DNA of 64,000 nt from Acidimicrobium ferrooxidans. GTDB lineage: Bacteria; Actinomycetota; Geothermincolia; Fen-727; Anoxymicrobiaceae. Shown here in pieces: positions 24,885 to 34,466 of this stretch. Position numbers and translations under genes: made by a program. The stretch covers positions 186,001 through 250,000 of the forward strand of contig DYIU01000003.1 in assembly GCA_020723485.1 (NCBI GenBank), in the 5' to 3' direction. A model generated the notes under the pieces. That model saw only the letters and a list, made by a program, of their open reading frames with translations. It was not told the origin of the DNA and ran no database searches. Position 1 is the first letter of the stretch. Every line of letters starts with the position of its first letter.

Positions 24885-27800
24885 TTATTCGAAAAGCTCC
24901 GCGCTCTCGTCTTCCTCGGTACCGGCTATCGGCTGGTTGGTTCGGAGGTCTATGCCCAGCTCCTCCGCGGTCCGGAAGACGTCCTCCTCGGTCTCCTGGA
25001 TCTCGATGGGCTCTCCGTCCTCGGACAGGACCTCTATGTCGAGACCCAGCGACTGCATCTCCTTGACGAGGACCTTGAAGGACTCGGGAATGCCGGGCTC
25101 GGGGATGTTCTCGCCCTTCACGATGGCCTCGTAGACCTTTACGCGGCCAACGACGTCGTCGCTCTTCACAGTCAGTAGCTCCTGCAGAGCATAGGCCGCC
25201 CCGTATGCCTCGAGGGCCCAGACCTCCATCTCACCGAAGCGCTGGCCGCCGAACTGGGCCTTGCCTCCCAGCGGCTGCTGGGTGACCAGGGAGTACGGGC
25301 CGGTGGAGCGGGCGTGGATCTTGTCGTCCACCAGGTGGATCAGCTTCATCATGTATATGTGGCCGACCGTCACCTCGTTCGCGAACGGCTCGCCGGTGCG
25401 GCCGTCATAGAGCCTGGCCTTCCCGGAGGGCGGCAGGCCCGCCTTCTTGAGGGTCCTGACTATCTCCTCCTCCGTGGCGCCGTCGAAGACGGGGGTTGTC
25501 ACGTAGTCCGTGCCGTCCGTCTCGAAACCCTCGTACGCCGCCCAGCCGAGGTGTGTCTCCAGTATCTGGCCGATGTTCATACGCGACGGCACGCCCAGGG
25601 GGTTCAGGACCATGTCCACCGGCGTTCCGTCCTCGAGGAACGGCATGTCCTCCACCGGGAGCACCTTTGAGATGACACCCTTGTTGCCGTGGCGGCCGGC
25701 CAGCTTGTCGCCCTCGCGGATCTTTCGTTTCTCGGCCACGTTGACGCGGACCAGCTCGTTGACCCCGGGCGGGAGCTCGTCCTCCTTGATGAGTGCGACC
25801 CCCCCGGCCTTCTCGATGGCGTTCCTTATCTCGGTGGCTCGTTCCTTGCTCACCTTCTCGGCAATATTCACGGGCGCCTCCTCCAGGAGGGCCTTCGCGT
25901 CCTTGTAGTCGAGGTTGGTGACGGCCATCACCGCCCTGGTCACCGGGTCCTTCTTCTCCCCGTACGAGTAGAGGGTCACGTCAACCTTGCTGCGGGAGAA
26001 CATCTTCACGTCGATGACCTTGCCGGACTCGCCGTGTGGGACCTTGAGGGAGGTGTCGCGCACCTCGCGCGCCTTCTCACCGAAGATGGCGCGCAGGAGC
26101 TTCTCCTCCGCGGTCAGCTCGGTCTCGCCCTTCGGGGTGACTTTCCCGACCAGGACGTCCCCGGCTTTGACCTTGGCGCCGATGCGGATGATGCCCTCTT
26201 CGTCGAGGTCCTTCAGGACCTCCTCCTGGACGTTGGGGATGTCGGCGGTGATGTCCTCTTCACCGAGCTTGGTGCTGCGGGCCTCGACCTCGTGCTCCTC
26301 TATGTGTATGGAGGTGAGCACGTCGTCCTTCACCAGCCTCTCGGAGACCACTATGGCGTCCTCGAAGTTGTAGCCCTCCCAGGGCATGAAAGCCACCAGC
26401 AGGTTACGGCCCAGCGAGAGCTCTCCCTCGTCGGTGCACGGGCCGTCCGCTATTACCTGGCCCTTTCCGATGTGCTCCCCGTCCCTGATGATAGGCCTCT
26501 GGTTGATGCACGTGCCCTGGTTGGAGCGCTCGAACTTCTCCAGGTGGTAGACGTCGCGCTTGCCGTCCTTCTTCTTGACCTCGATGGTGTCGGCGTCTAC
26601 GTAGTTCACCGTTCCGGGATTCCTCGCCGATACCACGTCACCGGTGTCCTTCGCCGCGCGGAACTCCATGCCGGTGGCGACCAGGGGCGCCTCGGGCTTG
26701 ACCAGCGGGACTGCCTGCCTCTGCATGTTGGAACCCATCAGGGCCCGGTTGGCGTCGTCGTGCTCGAGGAACGGTATGAGCGCGGTTGCCACGCTCACCG
26801 TCTGGCGCGGCGAGACGTCCATGAACTCCACCTCGCGGGCGTCCACCATGGAGACCTCTTCGCCGAGCCTGGTGGCTCTGCACAGCACCCGGTCGTACTT
26901 GAACCGGTTCGACTTTGTCAGCGGGGCGTTGGCCTGCGCGATTAAGTACTGGTCTTCCTCGTCAGCCGTGAGGTACTTTATGTTGTCGGTCACCTGGCCT
27001 CTCTTGACCTCGCGGTAAGGCGAGAGCAGGAAACCGAACTCGTTGATGCTCGCGTAGGTGGACAGGTTGCCGATGAGGCCGATGTTCGGGCCTTCCGGCG
27101 TCTCGATCGGGCACATGCGGCCGTAGTGGGACGAGTGGACGTCCCGCACCTCGAACCCGGCGCGCTCGCGCGAGAGCCCGCCCGGGCCCAGCGCGGAAAG
27201 CCGCCGCTTGTGCGTCAGGCCGGCCAGCGGGTTCGTCTGGTCCATGAACTGGGACAGCTGGCTCGACCCGAAGAACTCCTTGATGGCCGCCACGACCGGG
27301 CGGATGTTGATGAGGGTCTGGGGGGTTATGGAGTCCACGTCCTGAGTGGTCATGCGCTCCCGCACGACCCGCTCCATGCGCGAGAGGCCAATCCGTATCT
27401 GGTTCTGGATGAGCTCACCGACGGTGCGCACCCGCCGGTTTCCGAAGTGGTCTATGTCGTCGATCTGGCCGCCGTTGCCTTCGTGGAGGTTGACTATGTA
27501 CCTGACCGACTCGAGGATGTCCTCGCGGGTCAGCACGGTGGTGCTCTGGGGGACCTTGAGGCTGAGCTTCTTGTTCAGCTTGTAGCGACCCACCCGGGCC
27601 AGGTCGTAGCGCCTCTCGTTGAAGAACAGGTTATCGAGCAGGCCCTTCGCGCTCTCGACCGTGGGGGGCTCCCCGGGCCGGAGCTTGCGGTATATGTCGA
27701 TCAGCGCCTCGTCGCGGTTCGCCGTGTGGTCGCGCTCCAGCGTGGCCGCGATAGACTCCGCGCCGTTGAAAAGGGCCAGGAGCTTGTCGTCGTTCTCGAA

Positions 27801-28394
27801 GCCGAGCGCCCGCAGGAGCACGGTCACCGGCTGGCGCCTCTTGCGGTCTATGCGGACCCCAAGGGTGTCCTTCTTGTCTATCTCGAGCTCGAGCCAGGCG
27901 CCGCGGGAGGGGATTATCTTTCCGGTGAAGAGCGCCTTGTCGGTGTCCTTGTCGAGCTCCAGGTCGTAGTAGACGCCGGGAGAGCGGACCAGCTGGCTCA
28001 CCACTACGCGCTCGGTGCCGTTGAAGATGAACGTCCCCTTGTCGGTCATGAGGGGGAAGTCGCCCATGAACACCGACTGCTCCTTGATCTCTCCGGTCTC
28101 ACGGTTTATCAGCCGCACGTCCACGAAGAGGGGCGCCGCGAAGTTCATGTCCTTCTCTTTGCACTCCTCGACCGTGAACTTGGGCTCCCCGAAGCTGTGC
28201 TCGCCGAACTCCACCGCCATGGTCCCGGTGAAATCCTCGATGGGCGAGATGTCCTTGAAGATCTCGGCCAGCCCCTGCCCCTTGAACCATTCGAAGGACT
28301 GCTTCTGGATGGCGATGAGGTCGGGAACGGGCAGGACCTCGGGTATCTTGGCAAATGAAATCCGCTTTCGCTTTCCGTGAAGTGCAACCGACAA
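24885..28394 (-). CDS. rpoB: RNA polymerase subunit beta
   Basis: Main catalytic partner of RpoC. The rifampicin pocket reads [20 protein letters not shown] then [15 protein letters not shown], with the residues typical of drug-sensitive enzymes. I choose TTG 28394 (1169 residues, beginning [20 protein letters not shown]) because GGGGGGGAT lies just upstream and family homology begins at RISFAKI. A more upstream TTG at 28463 would add 23 unrelated residues. It has its own promoter about 100 bp upstream. Confidence 0.96.
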   Translation of the reverse strand: MSVALHGKRKRISFAKIPEVLPVPDLIAIQKQSFEWFKGQGLAEIFKDISPIEDFTGTMAVEFGEHSFGEPKFTVEECKEKDMNFAAPLFVDVRLINRETGEIKEQSVFMGDFPLMTDKGTFIFNGTERVVVSQLVRSPGVYYDLELDKDTDKALFTGKIIPSRGAWLELEIDKKDTLGVRIDRKRRQPVTVLLRALGFENDDKLLALFNGAESIAATLERDHTANRDEALIDIYRKLRPGEPPTVESAKGLLDNLFFNERRYDLARVGRYKLNKKLSLKVPQSTTVLTREDILESVRYIVNLHEGNGGQIDDIDHFGNRRVRTVGELIQNQIRIGLSRMERVVRERMTTQDVDSITPQTLINIRPVVAAIKEFFGSSQLSQFMDQTNPLAGLTHKRRLSALGPGGLSRERAGFEVRDVHSSHYGRMCPIETPEGPNIGLIGNLSTYASINEFGFLLSPYREVKRGQVTDNIKYLTADEEDQYLIAQANAPLTKSNRFKYDRVLCRATRLGEEVSMVDAREVEFMDVSPRQTVSVATALIPFLEHDDANRALMGSNMQRQAVPLVKPEAPLVATGMEFRAAKDTGDVVSARNPGTVNYVDADTIEVKKKDGKRDVYHLEKFERSNQGTCINQRPIIRDGEHIGKGQVIADGPCTDEGELSLGRNLLVAFMPWEGYNFEDAIVVSERLVKDDVLTSIHIEEHEVEARSTKLGEEDITADIPNVQEEVLKDLDEEGIIRIGAKVKAGDVLVGKVTPKGETELTAEEKLLRAIFGEKAREVRDTSLKVPHGESGKVIDVKMFSRSKVDVTLYSYGEKKDPVTRAVMAVTNLDYKDAKALLEEAPVNIAEKVSKERATEIRNAIEKAGGVALIKEDELPPGVNELVRVNVAEKRKIREGDKLAGRHGNKGVISKVLPVEDMPFLEDGTPVDMVLNPLGVPSRMNIGQILETHLGWAAYEGFETDGTDYVTTPVFDGATEEEIVRTLKKAGLPPSGKARLYDGRTGEPFANEVTVGHIYMMKLIHLVDDKIHARSTGPYSLVTQQPLGGKAQFGGQRFGEMEVWALEAYGAAYALQELLTVKSDDVVGRVKVYEAIVKGENIPEPGIPESFKVLVKEMQSLGLDIEVLSEDGEPIEIQETEEDVFRTAEELGIDLRTNQPIAGTEEDESAELFE

Positions 28395-28497
28395 AAAGAT
28401 CCCCCCCAACGGCTTGGAATGGGCTATAATCGGACCTACAAACGAATCCCTCGCGCTACGCAACCATCAGAACGACGCACAAACTACGCAAACGGTT

Positions 28498-28526
28498 AAT
28501 ATACCAAATCCCACCAGTATAGTCAA
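28498..28526 (-). promoter_or_regulatory. sigma-70-type promoter of rpoBC
   Basis: Minus-strand TTGACT (28521-28526), 17-bp spacer, TATATT (28498-28503), in a locally AT-richer part of the rplL-rpoB gap. Predicted start near 28491, giving a leader of about 97 nt before the TTG start of rpoB. It separates rpoBC expression from rplJL. Confidence 0.75.
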
Positions 28527-28592
28527 TTATCGGGGCGCCACACGCAGTGACGCCTTTTGGGAAACGGGGCCAGGCTGTGCGTCGCGCGAATA

Positions 28593-28614
28593 CCGGGCCG
28601 CTGGCGCGGCCGGG
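28593..28614 (-). other. RNA hairpin between rplL and rpoB
   Basis: Stem GGCCGC/GCGGCC with a four-base loop, extended by two more pairs across a mismatch, lying 50-70 bp past the rplL stop. No T-run follows, so a processing site or partial terminator is more likely than an efficient intrinsic terminator. In E. coli the same gap holds an attenuator and an RNase III site (established); equivalence here is inference. Confidence 0.35.
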
Positions 28615-28661
28615 TGCGTAGTGCGCCGCCTGACCCCGAAAACATTCGGGCTGCCGGTATG

Positions 28662-29057
28662 CTACTTGACCTCGACGACGGCCCCGGCTTCCTCGAGCTG
28701 CTTCTTGAGCTTGTCGGCCTCTTCCCTGTTGACGCCTTCCTTGACCGGCTTGGGCGCCTCCTCGACGAGAGCCTTGGCTTCCTTCAACCCGAGGTTGGTG
28801 ATGGCCCTGACCTCTTTGATGACCGGGATCTTCTTGTCGCCGGCCGAAACGAGTACCACGTCGAAGGCACTCTTCTCCTCTTCGCCTCCGCCGCCTTCCT
28901 CGGCAGCGGCGGGCGCCCCGGCCGAGGCAACCGCCACCGGCGCGGCCGCGCTAACTCCGAACTCCTCCTCGGCCAGCTTGATGAACTCCGAGAGCTCGAG
29001 CACCGACCACTTCTTGATGGCCTCGATGGCATCCTGTGGGGTCAGCTTGTCCGCCAA
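28662..29057 (-). CDS. rplL: 50S ribosomal protein L7/L12
   Basis: Stalk protein that recruits translational GTPases; multiple dimers bind L10. N-terminal dimerisation domain ([20 protein letters not shown]), Ala/Gly-rich hinge around residues 38-60, and the C-terminal factor-binding domain ([20 protein letters not shown]). I place the start at TTG 29057 (131 residues) because a strong GAGGTGAT site lies just upstream. The GTG at 29066 would sit inside that site. Confidence 0.96.
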   Translation of the reverse strand: MADKLTPQDAIEAIKKWSVLELSEFIKLAEEEFGVSAAAPVAVASAGAPAAAEEGGGGEEEKSAFDVVLVSAGDKKIPVIKEVRAITNLGLKEAKALVEEAPKPVKEGVNREEADKLKKQLEEAGAVVEVK

Positions 29058-29062
29058 ATCTA

Positions 29063-29851
29063 TCACCTCTCCTGATCGGTTGTTCCCTGTTGATCTTCCG
29101 CCGGCTCATCGGCGGGCGGTCCCTCTTCGGCCGCCGGTTCCTCTTCGGCCGTCGGTTCCTCTTCGGCTCCGGCCTCCGGCGGCGCGGCGGCTTCCTCCTG
29201 CGGCGCCTCACCGGCGCTCTCTTCCTCCGCCGCTGCGGCGGTCTCCTCCGGCTCGGCCGCCGCTTCCGGCTCGGCCGCCGCTTCCGGCTCGGGCGCGGGG
29301 GCGGCCTGCGGCTCCTCCGCGGCCTCCGGGGCCGGCGCGGGCGCCCTGTCCGCCAGGGCCTGCATCAGGCCGATGAGCTTCCGTATCGGCCCCGCGAGGA
29401 CCCCGACGAACCCCGAGAGCGGGGCGGCGGTGGTCCCCAAAGCCTGGGCGAGGAGCACTTCACGTGAAGGCAGCACCGCGAACGCGTCGACCTCCTTGCC
29501 GGTAAGCACGCGTCCCTCGAGCATGCCGCCCAGCAGGAAGAAGTCCTTCCGGCCTTTTGAGAACTCCTTGAGGGCCCTGGCCACCGGAGCCGGGTCCTCG
29601 TGGACGAACACCACGGCGACCGGGCCATCGAGCAAGGGCACCAGGTCCTGGTTGGGCGTGTCCTCGAGCGCGATGCGGGTCAGGGTGTTCTTGAGCACCC
29701 GGAGCTCCGAGTTCATTCCCTTCACGTTCTCACGGAGCTCGTTGGCCTCGGACACCTTCAGACCCCTGTAATGCAGCACCAGGAGGGAGTCCGATTTCTC
29801 GAACCACTTCTTGATCTGCTTTACCTTGTCTTTCTTCTCCTGGCTTGGCAC
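29063..29851 (-). CDS. rplJ: 50S ribosomal protein L10 with acidic C-terminal tail
   Basis: Anchors the L7/L12 stalk and normally represses its own operon. Residues 1-170 are a standard L10 ([41 protein letters not shown]12-binding C-terminal helix). Residues 171-262 are an Ala/Glu/Pro-rich acidic tail not found in ordinary 165-180-residue L10. GTG start at 29851 with GGAGGT upstream. Stop codon lies five bases before the rplL start. Confidence 0.95.
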   Translation of the reverse strand: MPSQEKKDKVKQIKKWFEKSDSLLVLHYRGLKVSEANELRENVKGMNSELRVLKNTLTRIALEDTPNQDLVPLLDGPVAVVFVHEDPAPVARALKEFSKGRKDFFLLGGMLEGRVLTGKEVDAFAVLPSREVLLAQALGTTAAPLSGFVGVLAGPIRKLIGLMQALADRAPAPAPEAAEEPQAAPAPEPEAAAEPEAAAEPEETAAAAEEESAGEAPQEEAAAPPEAGAEEEPTAEEEPAAEEGPPADEPAEDQQGTTDQER

Positions 29852-29968
29852 GGGCCTTACCTCCAAAACAAAAGGCCTCCCGAGAGGCCTGGGCAACCAG
29901 CCTGGGCGGGCGTTTCATTAAGCCTTCCGGCGCCTGCCGTCTCGGGCCGCTGTCTATTCGATTGTGCA
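29852..29968 (-). promoter_or_regulatory. rplJ-rplL leader, L10-leader-like
   Basis: Untranslated region between the predicted promoter and rplJ. It contains GGCTTAATGAAACGCCCGCC and a terminal hairpin with T-run, an arrangement like the Gram-positive L10 leader to which the L10-L12 complex binds (family knowledge). Assignment rests on position and layout; a covariance-model search would settle it. Confidence 0.55.
29864..29890 (-). terminator. attenuator hairpin in the rplJ leader
   Basis: Minus-strand AGGCCTC/GAGGCCT stem with a CGGG-type four-base loop (29873-29890), followed by TTTTGTTTT. The run ends at the GGAGGT ribosome-binding site of rplJ, so the structure can act as a transcription attenuator and also influence translation. 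Confidence 0.7.
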
Positions 29969-29974
29969 CCGGCG

Positions 29975-30004
29975 AGGATAGCAGACCGGCGCGGGGCCTG
30001 TCAA
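29975..30004 (-). promoter_or_regulatory. sigma-70-type promoter of rplJL
   Basis: Minus-strand TTGACA (29999-30004), 18-bp spacer, TATCCT (29975-29980), beginning five bases after the rplA stop codon. Predicted start near 29968. It allows stalk-protein synthesis to be set apart from rplKA. Confidence 0.65.
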
Positions 30005-30009
30005 AACGC

Positions 30010-30732
30010 TCAGCCGGAGGTGACCGTCTCCGGCAGGAGGTCCCTGGTCACGGTCGGGTCGACCGGGACCGCTGGGCTCATCGTGCCGGTGAAGGTTATC
30101 GACCTGAGGTAGCGCCCCTTGGCCGCGGCGGGCCGGGCCCTGATGAGCTCCTCCAGGATCGCCTGGTAGTTCTCGAGCAGGTCCTCCACCGAGAAGGAGA
30201 CCTTCCCGAGCGCCAGGTGGACGTTGGCCTGCTTGTCCACCCTGTACTCGACCTTGCCGCCCTTGGCGTCGCGGACCGCCTTCTCGATGTCGAAGGTCAC
30301 GGTTCCGCTCTTCGGGTTGGGCATGAGGCCCCTGGGCCCCAGTATCTTCCCCAACTTCCCGACCATGCTCATCGCGTCCGGGGTTGCGATGGCCGCGTCG
30401 AACTCGGTCCAGCCTCCCTGGACCTTCTCCACCAGGTCCTCCCCGCCCACGAAGTCGGCGCCCGCCTTCTCCGCCTCGGCGGCCTTGTCCCCGAGGGCGA
30501 AAACGGCCACGGTCACCTCTTTGCCGGTGCCCCTGGGAAGCATCACCGTTCCACGCACCATCTGGTCCGCCCGGCGCGGGTCCACGCCCAGGCGCACCGC
30601 GGCCTCGAACGTCTCGTCGAAGTTCGGGTCGGCCATCTCCTTGACGAGGGCAACCGCCTCGTGTGGAGAGTAGAGCTTGTCCGGCTCTATCTTCTGCAGG
30701 TTCTCCCTGTATCTGCGGCTTCTGCGTCTCAC
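30010..30732 (-). CDS. rplA: 50S ribosomal protein L1
   Basis: L1-stalk protein that helps deacylated tRNA leave the E site and represses rplKA in many bacteria. The 240 residues contain [40 protein letters not shown] and the signature [23 protein letters not shown] start; 20 bp after rplK. Confidence 0.97.
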   Translation of the reverse strand: MRRRSRRYRENLQKIEPDKLYSPHEAVALVKEMADPNFDETFEAAVRLGVDPRRADQMVRGTVMLPRGTGKEVTVAVFALGDKAAEAEKAGADFVGGEDLVEKVQGGWTEFDAAIATPDAMSMVGKLGKILGPRGLMPNPKSGTVTFDIEKAVRDAKGGKVEYRVDKQANVHLALGKVSFSVEDLLENYQAILEELIRARPAAAKGRYLRSITFTGTMSPAVPVDPTVTRDLLPETVTSG

Positions 30733-30752
30733 CTTTTCCCTCTTCCCTGGAT

Positions 30753-31181
30753 CTATTCCCCGACCACTTCGAGGCCCATGCTGCGGGCGGTGCCCTCGAT
30801 TATCCGCACCGCCGCCTCAAGGTCCCCTGTGTTGAGGTCAGGCATCTTTATCTTCGCGATGTCGCGCACCTTGTCGCGCGTTATGCTGCCGGCCTTCGTC
30901 CGGTTGGGCTCGCCGCTGCCCTTCTCGAGCGCCGCGGCCTCGAGCAGGAGCCGGGCCGCCGGCGGTGTCTTGAGGACGAACGTGAACGAGCGGTCCTCGT
31001 AGACGGTTATCTCAACCGGCACTATCTGGCCGAGCTGGTTCATGGTCTGCGCGTTGTACGCCTTGCAGAACTCCATTATGTTGACGCCGTGCTGGCCCAG
31101 CGCGGGGCCCACCGGCGGCGCGGGGTTGGCCTGCCCCGCTGGTATCTGCAGCTTGATGATGGTCATTATCTTCTTGGCCAC
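30753..31181 (-). CDS. rplK: 50S ribosomal protein L11
   Basis: GTPase-centre protein needed for stringent-factor activation and the thiopeptide target. The 142 residues show the Pro-rich N-domain ([20 protein letters not shown]) and RNA-binding C-domain ([11 protein letters not shown]). GTG start, 15 bp after nusG. Confidence 0.97.
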   Translation of the reverse strand: MAKKIMTIIKLQIPAGQANPAPPVGPALGQHGVNIMEFCKAYNAQTMNQLGQIVPVEITVYEDRSFTFVLKTPPAARLLLEAAALEKGSGEPNRTKAGSITRDKVRDIAKIKMPDLNTGDLEAAVRIIEGTARSMGLEVVGE

Positions 31182-31196
31182 TGCTCTTCCGCTCCT

Positions 31197-31730
31197 TTAA
31201 AGCTTGATTACCTGGTCGAAAGTCAGCTCGACGGGCGTCTCGCGGCCGAATATCGAGACCAGCACCTTGAGCTTGCTCTGGTCCAGGCTGACCTCGCTGA
31301 TTACGCCGGTGAAGTCCGCGAACGGGCCTTCGATGACCTTGACGCCCTCGCCCTCTGAGAACTCGGCGGACACCTTGGGCTTCTCGGCCTTCTGCCTCGC
31401 CAGTACCCTGTCCACCTCGTCGAGCGATATCGGCGTAGGCCGGGCAGACGTGCCGACGAACCCGGTGACGCCGGGCGTGTTCCTGACCACGTACCAGGAG
31501 TCGTCGTCGAGCTCCATGCGCACCAGTAGGTAGCCGGGCAGCAGCTTCTTCTGCGTGAGCTGTTTCTTCCCGGACTTGTACTCGAGCACGTCCTCGACCG
31601 GGACCACCACCTCGAATATCTTGTCCCTCATGTGCATGGACTCGATGCGGTGCTCCAGGTTGTTCTTGACCTTGTTCTCGTACCCGGAATAAGTGTGTAC
31701 CACGTACCACTTTTCGTTCTTCCGAGGCAT
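31197..31730 (-). CDS. nusG: transcription termination/antitermination factor NusG
   Basis: Binds RNA polymerase and links it to Rho or to ribosomal S10. The 177 residues have the NGN domain ([20 protein letters not shown]) and a C-terminal KOW domain ([20 protein letters not shown]). ATG start. It follows secE by 25 bp in the conserved secE-nusG-rplK order. Confidence 0.97.
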   Translation of the reverse strand: MPRKNEKWYVVHTYSGYENKVKNNLEHRIESMHMRDKIFEVVVPVEDVLEYKSGKKQLTQKKLLPGYLLVRMELDDDSWYVVRNTPGVTGFVGTSARPTPISLDEVDRVLARQKAEKPKVSAEFSEGEGVKVIEGPFADFTGVISEVSLDQSKLKVLVSIFGRETPVELTFDQVIKL

Positions 31731-31755
31731 GCTTATTGTTTCTCCTCTTTTGTTT

Positions 31756-32058
31756 TCAAGCGATTATCAGCTGCAGCAGTTTCGATAGCCCGAAGTCGAG
31801 AAGCAGGATGAACGTCGCCACGACGGTCACGGTGACCAGCACCACGATGGTGTAGTTGATGACCTCCTGCCTGCTCGGCCAGATCACCTTCTTCATCTCT
31901 ATGCGGACGTCGCGCAGGAACTGGACGATGGTCTTCCAGATGCCCTTTTTCTCGGCCTTCTTCTTCTCGGCGGCCTTCTTTCTCTGGGCCACCTGCCGCT
32001 GCTTCTGGGCTGATTTCTGTGACCTCTCCTGGGTCCTGCGCAGCTCGCGGTTCAGCAT
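31756..32058 (-). CDS. secE: preprotein translocase subunit SecE
   Basis: Essential SecY clamp. From ATG 32058 the product has 100 residues: a long Lys/Gln-rich, probably coiled N-terminus (about residues 1-40), the amphipathic helix [20 protein letters not shown] with the conserved KKVxWPS motif, and a single C-terminal membrane helix. Upstream in-frame codons run into the tRNA-Trp gene, so this start is firm. Confidence 0.95.
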   Translation of the reverse strand: MLNRELRRTQERSQKSAQKQRQVAQRKKAAEKKKAEKKGIWKTIVQFLRDVRIEMKKVIWPSRQEVINYTIVVLVTVTVVATFILLLDFGLSKLLQLIIA

Positions 32059-32098
32059 GTCGTCCTCTTCTTGCCGGGCTGCCCGGCGCCTCTTATGG

Positions 32099-32174
32099 TG
32101 GCAGGCCCGGAGGGGCTCGAACCCCCAACCTCCGGTTTTGGAGACCGGCGCTCTTCCAGTTGAGCTACGGGCCT
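32099..32174 (-). tRNA. trnW: tRNA-Trp (CCA)
   Basis: Cloverleaf on the minus strand: acceptor AGGCCCG/CGGGCCT, D-arm GTAGCTCAACTGGAAGAGC, anticodon stem CCGGT/ACCGG with loop CTCCAAA (anticodon CCA), T-arm GGGGGTTCGAGCCCC, discriminator G and encoded CCA. It sits between rpmG and secE, the conserved trnW-secE-nusG arrangement. Confidence 0.96.
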
Positions 32175-32193
32175 GCGGCACTTACAGTGAAGC

Positions 32194-32325
32194 TTACCGG
32201 GTCTCCCGATGCAGCGTGTGCCTGCGGCACCACTTACAGTACTTCTTCATCTCGATCCGGTCCGGATCGTTGGTCTTGCTCTTCTTGGTTGTGTAGTTCC
32301 TCCGCTTGCACTCTGTGCAAGCCAT
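32194..32325 (-). CDS. rpmG: 50S ribosomal protein L33
   Basis: Small E-site protein of 43 residues, read from ATG 32325 to TAA 32194. It starts [20 protein letters not shown] and carries two CxxC pairs (Cys3/Cys6 and Cys30/Cys33), so this is the zinc form. Located 14 bp after tuf copy 2 and 19 bp before tRNA-Trp. Confidence 0.95.
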   Translation of the reverse strand: MACTECKRRNYTTKKSKTNDPDRIEMKKYCKWCRRHTLHRETR

Positions 32326-32339
32326 TGTGACTATTACTC

Positions 32340-33545
32340 TCATTTCTCGATCTTTATGACCCTTCCCGCCCCCACGGTGCGGCCACCCTCACGGATGGTG
32401 AAGCGCTGTCCTTCGTCCATGGCTATCGGCGTTATGAGCTCAACGTCCATCTCGGTGTTGTCGCCGGGCATCACCATCTCCACGCCCTCCGGCAGGGCTA
32501 TGGTGCCGGTCACGTCGGTTGTGCGGAAGTAGAACTGGGGCCGGTACCCGGTGAAGAACGGGGTGTGGCGGCCTCCCTCCTCCTTGGAGAGCACGTAGAC
32601 CTGGCCCCGGAACCTGGTGTGGGGGGTTATGGAGCCCGGCTCGGCTATGACCTGGCCGCGCTGTATCTCGTCGCGCCCCACGCCGCGGAGCAGCACCCCG
32701 ATGTTGTCCCCGGCCTGGCCCTCGTCCAGGATCTTGCGGAACATCTCCACGCCGGTGCAGACCGTCTTGCGGGTCTCTTCGGTCATGCCCACTATCTCCA
32801 CCTCGTCGCCGGTGTGGATCTTGCCCGACTCCACCCTGCCGGTGGCCACCGTGCCGCGGCCGGTGATGGAGAAGACGTCCTCCACGGCCATGTTGAAGGG
32901 CTTGTCTATGTCGCGGGGCGGGGTGGGGATGTAGGAGTCCACCGCGTCCATCAGGTCGATGATGGGCTTGCACCACTGGCAGTCCTCCTTGGCGCAGGAG
33001 CACTCCAGGGCCTTCAGGGCGGAGCCGGATATGACCGGGATGTCGTCCCCGGGGAACTCGTACTCGGTCAGGAGCTCGCGCACCTCGAGCTCCACCAGCT
33101 CGAGGAGCTCGGGGTCGTCCACCATGTCGACCTTGTTGAGGAAGACCACCATGGAGGGCACCTCCACCTGGCGGGCGAGCAGGATGTGCTCGCGGGTCTG
33201 GGGCATCGGGCCGTCCGCGGCCGACACCACCAGGATAGCCCCGTCCATCTGGGCGGCGCCGGTGATCATGTTCTTTATGTAGTCGGCGTGGCCCGGGCAG
33301 TCCACGTGGGCGTAGTGGCGGTTGGCCGTCTCGTACTCCACGTGGGCGATGGCGATGGTTATGCCGCGCTCCTTCTCCTCGGGAGCGTTGTCGATGGACT
33401 CGAAGGAGCGCACCTCGACCTCGAGGCCCGACTCGTTCAAGACCTTCGTTATGGCGGCAGTGAGCATGGTCTTGCCGTGGTCGACGTGACCTATGGTTCC
33501 CACGTTGATGTGGGGCTTGGTCCTCTCAAACTTCTGCTTGGCCAT
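32340..33545 (-). CDS. tuf: elongation factor Tu, copy 2
   Basis: Second EF-Tu gene, 401 residues, identical in protein to the copy at 15923-17128, including the Cys182/184/189/192 insert. The DNA of the two genes looks the same throughout, with shared sequence stopping about 14 bp upstream of the ATG (through the GGAGGAGC site) and two bases past the stop. This copy heads the tRNA-Thr/tRNA-Met/tuf/rpmG/tRNA-Trp/secE/nusG transcript. Confidence 0.97.
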   Translation of the reverse strand: MAKQKFERTKPHINVGTIGHVDHGKTMLTAAITKVLNESGLEVEVRSFESIDNAPEEKERGITIAIAHVEYETANRHYAHVDCPGHADYIKNMITGAAQMDGAILVVSAADGPMPQTREHILLARQVEVPSMVVFLNKVDMVDDPELLELVELEVRELLTEYEFPGDDIPVISGSALKALECSCAKEDCQWCKPIIDLMDAVDSYIPTPPRDIDKPFNMAVEDVFSITGRGTVATGRVESGKIHTGDEVEIVGMTEETRKTVCTGVEMFRKILDEGQAGDNIGVLLRGVGRDEIQRGQVIAEPGSITPHTRFRGQVYVLSKEEGGRHTPFFTGYRPQFYFRTTDVTGTIALPEGVEMVMPGDNTEMDVELITPIAMDEGQRFTIREGGRTVGAGRVIKIEK

Positions 33546-33665
33546 GGCTCCTCCTAGTGCTCAACCGGTGACACGATTTGGCCAGTGCCGGTCACGGTCC
33601 TCTTCTCGATTCTCACAGGGCCCTATCGATACTCGTCCAACCCATGGGCCGAACAACCTGGCTGC

Positions 33666-33741
33666 TGGTAGCGGTGGCTGGATTCGAACCAGCGACCTCA
33701 CGGGTATGAACCGTGCGCTCTTACCGCTGAGCTACACCGCC
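33666..33741 (-). tRNA. trnM: tRNA-Met (CAT), elongator
   Basis: Minus-strand cloverleaf with acceptor GGCGGTG/CACCGCT, anticodon stem CACGG/CCGTG and loop TTCATAC (anticodon CAT), T-arm CTGGTTCGAATCCAG, and encoded CCA. Position 1-72 is a G-U pair rather than the unpaired C-A of initiators, so I call it elongator Met. tRNA-Ile2, which also has CAT, cannot be fully excluded. Confidence 0.88.
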
Positions 33742-33795
33742 GACGCTATTGCGTACAGTAAAAAAATAGACTCCTTCCAGCGGGAGCGCAACCAA

Positions 33796-33871
33796 TGGAG
33801 CCCGGTGTCAGATTCGAACTGACGACCCCGTCCTTACCATGGACGTGCTCTACCGACTGAGCTAACCGGGC
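33796..33871 (-). tRNA. trnT: tRNA-Thr (GGT)
   Basis: Minus-strand cloverleaf: acceptor GCCCGGT/ACCGGGC, anticodon stem CGTCC/GGACG with loop ATGGTAA (anticodon GGT), T-arm GTCAGTTCGAATCTGAC, discriminator T and encoded CCA. First gene of the tRNA-tuf-secE-nusG transcript. Confidence 0.95.
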
Positions 33872-33922
33872 CCGCCCGTTTTTTTAGCCGTGGCCCCTTT
33901 CGGTGCGCCACGGCTCCAATGT

Positions 33923-33951
33923 AGGGTAACAGATTAACGCGCCCGACTCAA
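33923..33951 (-). promoter_or_regulatory. candidate promoter of tRNA-Thr/Met-tuf transcript
   Basis: Minus-strand TTGAGT (33946-33951), 17-bp spacer, TACCCT (33923-33928); predicted start near 33916, about 45 nt before tRNA-Thr. A GC-rich hairpin (33886-33915) follows in the leader. The -10 is only a moderate match. Confidence 0.45.
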
Positions 33952-33962
33952 CAGGGTCCCGG

Positions 33963-34427
33963 TCAACCCCCGGCGCTCTCGGCCCTTTTTTTCAGGGCGA
34001 GGTTCATCATCTCGAAAGGCTCCCTCGAATCCCCCAGGAAGCCCTTCCCGAAGAACGGCGCGGCCAGGCCGTAGACCGCGGCCCCGTGCCGGAGCCTGGT
34101 CACGCCGTCGGGCCTCCCCTCCATCGACCAGTAATGCTCCGAGTCGAAGACGCCCGGGAACCTGGGCCATCCGAGCCAGCGCAGCTCGCGGCCGGGCTCC
34201 ACCACCAGGAGCTTAGGCCTGTAGGTGTGCCCCCTGCTGCCCGGGGGCTCGTAGCGGACCTTCAGCCGGGCCCCGGGGCGCAGCTCGCCCTCCGCCTTTA
34301 TTATCATCGGGTTCCACCCGGGGTAAGAGGCGAGGTCGGCGAGGGCGCTGTACACCCGCTCGGCGGGAGCGTTTATGTCTATCTCGGTGGTCAACTCTTT
34401 CCTGAACATGTCCTCATGCTCCGACAA
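33963..34427 (-). CDS. SRPBCC (START-like) family protein
   Basis: 154 residues with the SRPBCC ligand-pocket pattern: ELTTEIDINAPAERVYSALA at the N-terminus, SYPGWNPMIIKAEGELRPGA, GHTYRPKLLVVEPGRELRWL, and a final helix around PFEMMNLALKKRAESAGG. Such small helix-grip proteins bind hydrophobic ligands; the ligand here is unknown. Single gene between the tRNA promoter and an MBL-fold hydrolase. Its 5' flank at about 34447 contains CCTGACCCC, a possible remnant of the palindromic element described elsewhere. Confidence 0.85.
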   Translation of the reverse strand: MSEHEDMFRKELTTEIDINAPAERVYSALADLASYPGWNPMIIKAEGELRPGARLKVRYEPPGSRGHTYRPKLLVVEPGRELRWLGWPRFPGVFDSEHYWSMEGRPDGVTRLRHGAAVYGLAAPFFGKGFLGDSREPFEMMNLALKKRAESAGG

Positions 34428-34466
34428 TGGCAGGCTTCAATTCAGGCCTGACCCCAGGTTAAGCGG

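Noticed and set aside
28425-28430. TATAAT on the plus strand upstream of rpoB
   Set aside because: It points away from any plus-strand gene and has no -35 partner; the minus-strand promoter at 28498-28526 is a better fit for rpoB.
33666-33741. Initiator tRNA-fMet
   Set aside because: Position 1-72 forms a G-U pair, not the unpaired C-A of initiators.
33886-33915. Hairpin with nearby T-run before tRNA-Thr as a terminator
   Set aside because: The stem AGCCGTGGC/GCCACGGCT is followed on the minus strand by A7, not T; on the plus strand the T-run precedes the stem. It does not have terminator polarity in either direction.
34436-34460. Fifth copy of the palindromic element near 34447 (CCTGACCCC)
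   Set aside because: Only nine bases of one arm match, without the inverted partner; at most a decayed remnant.
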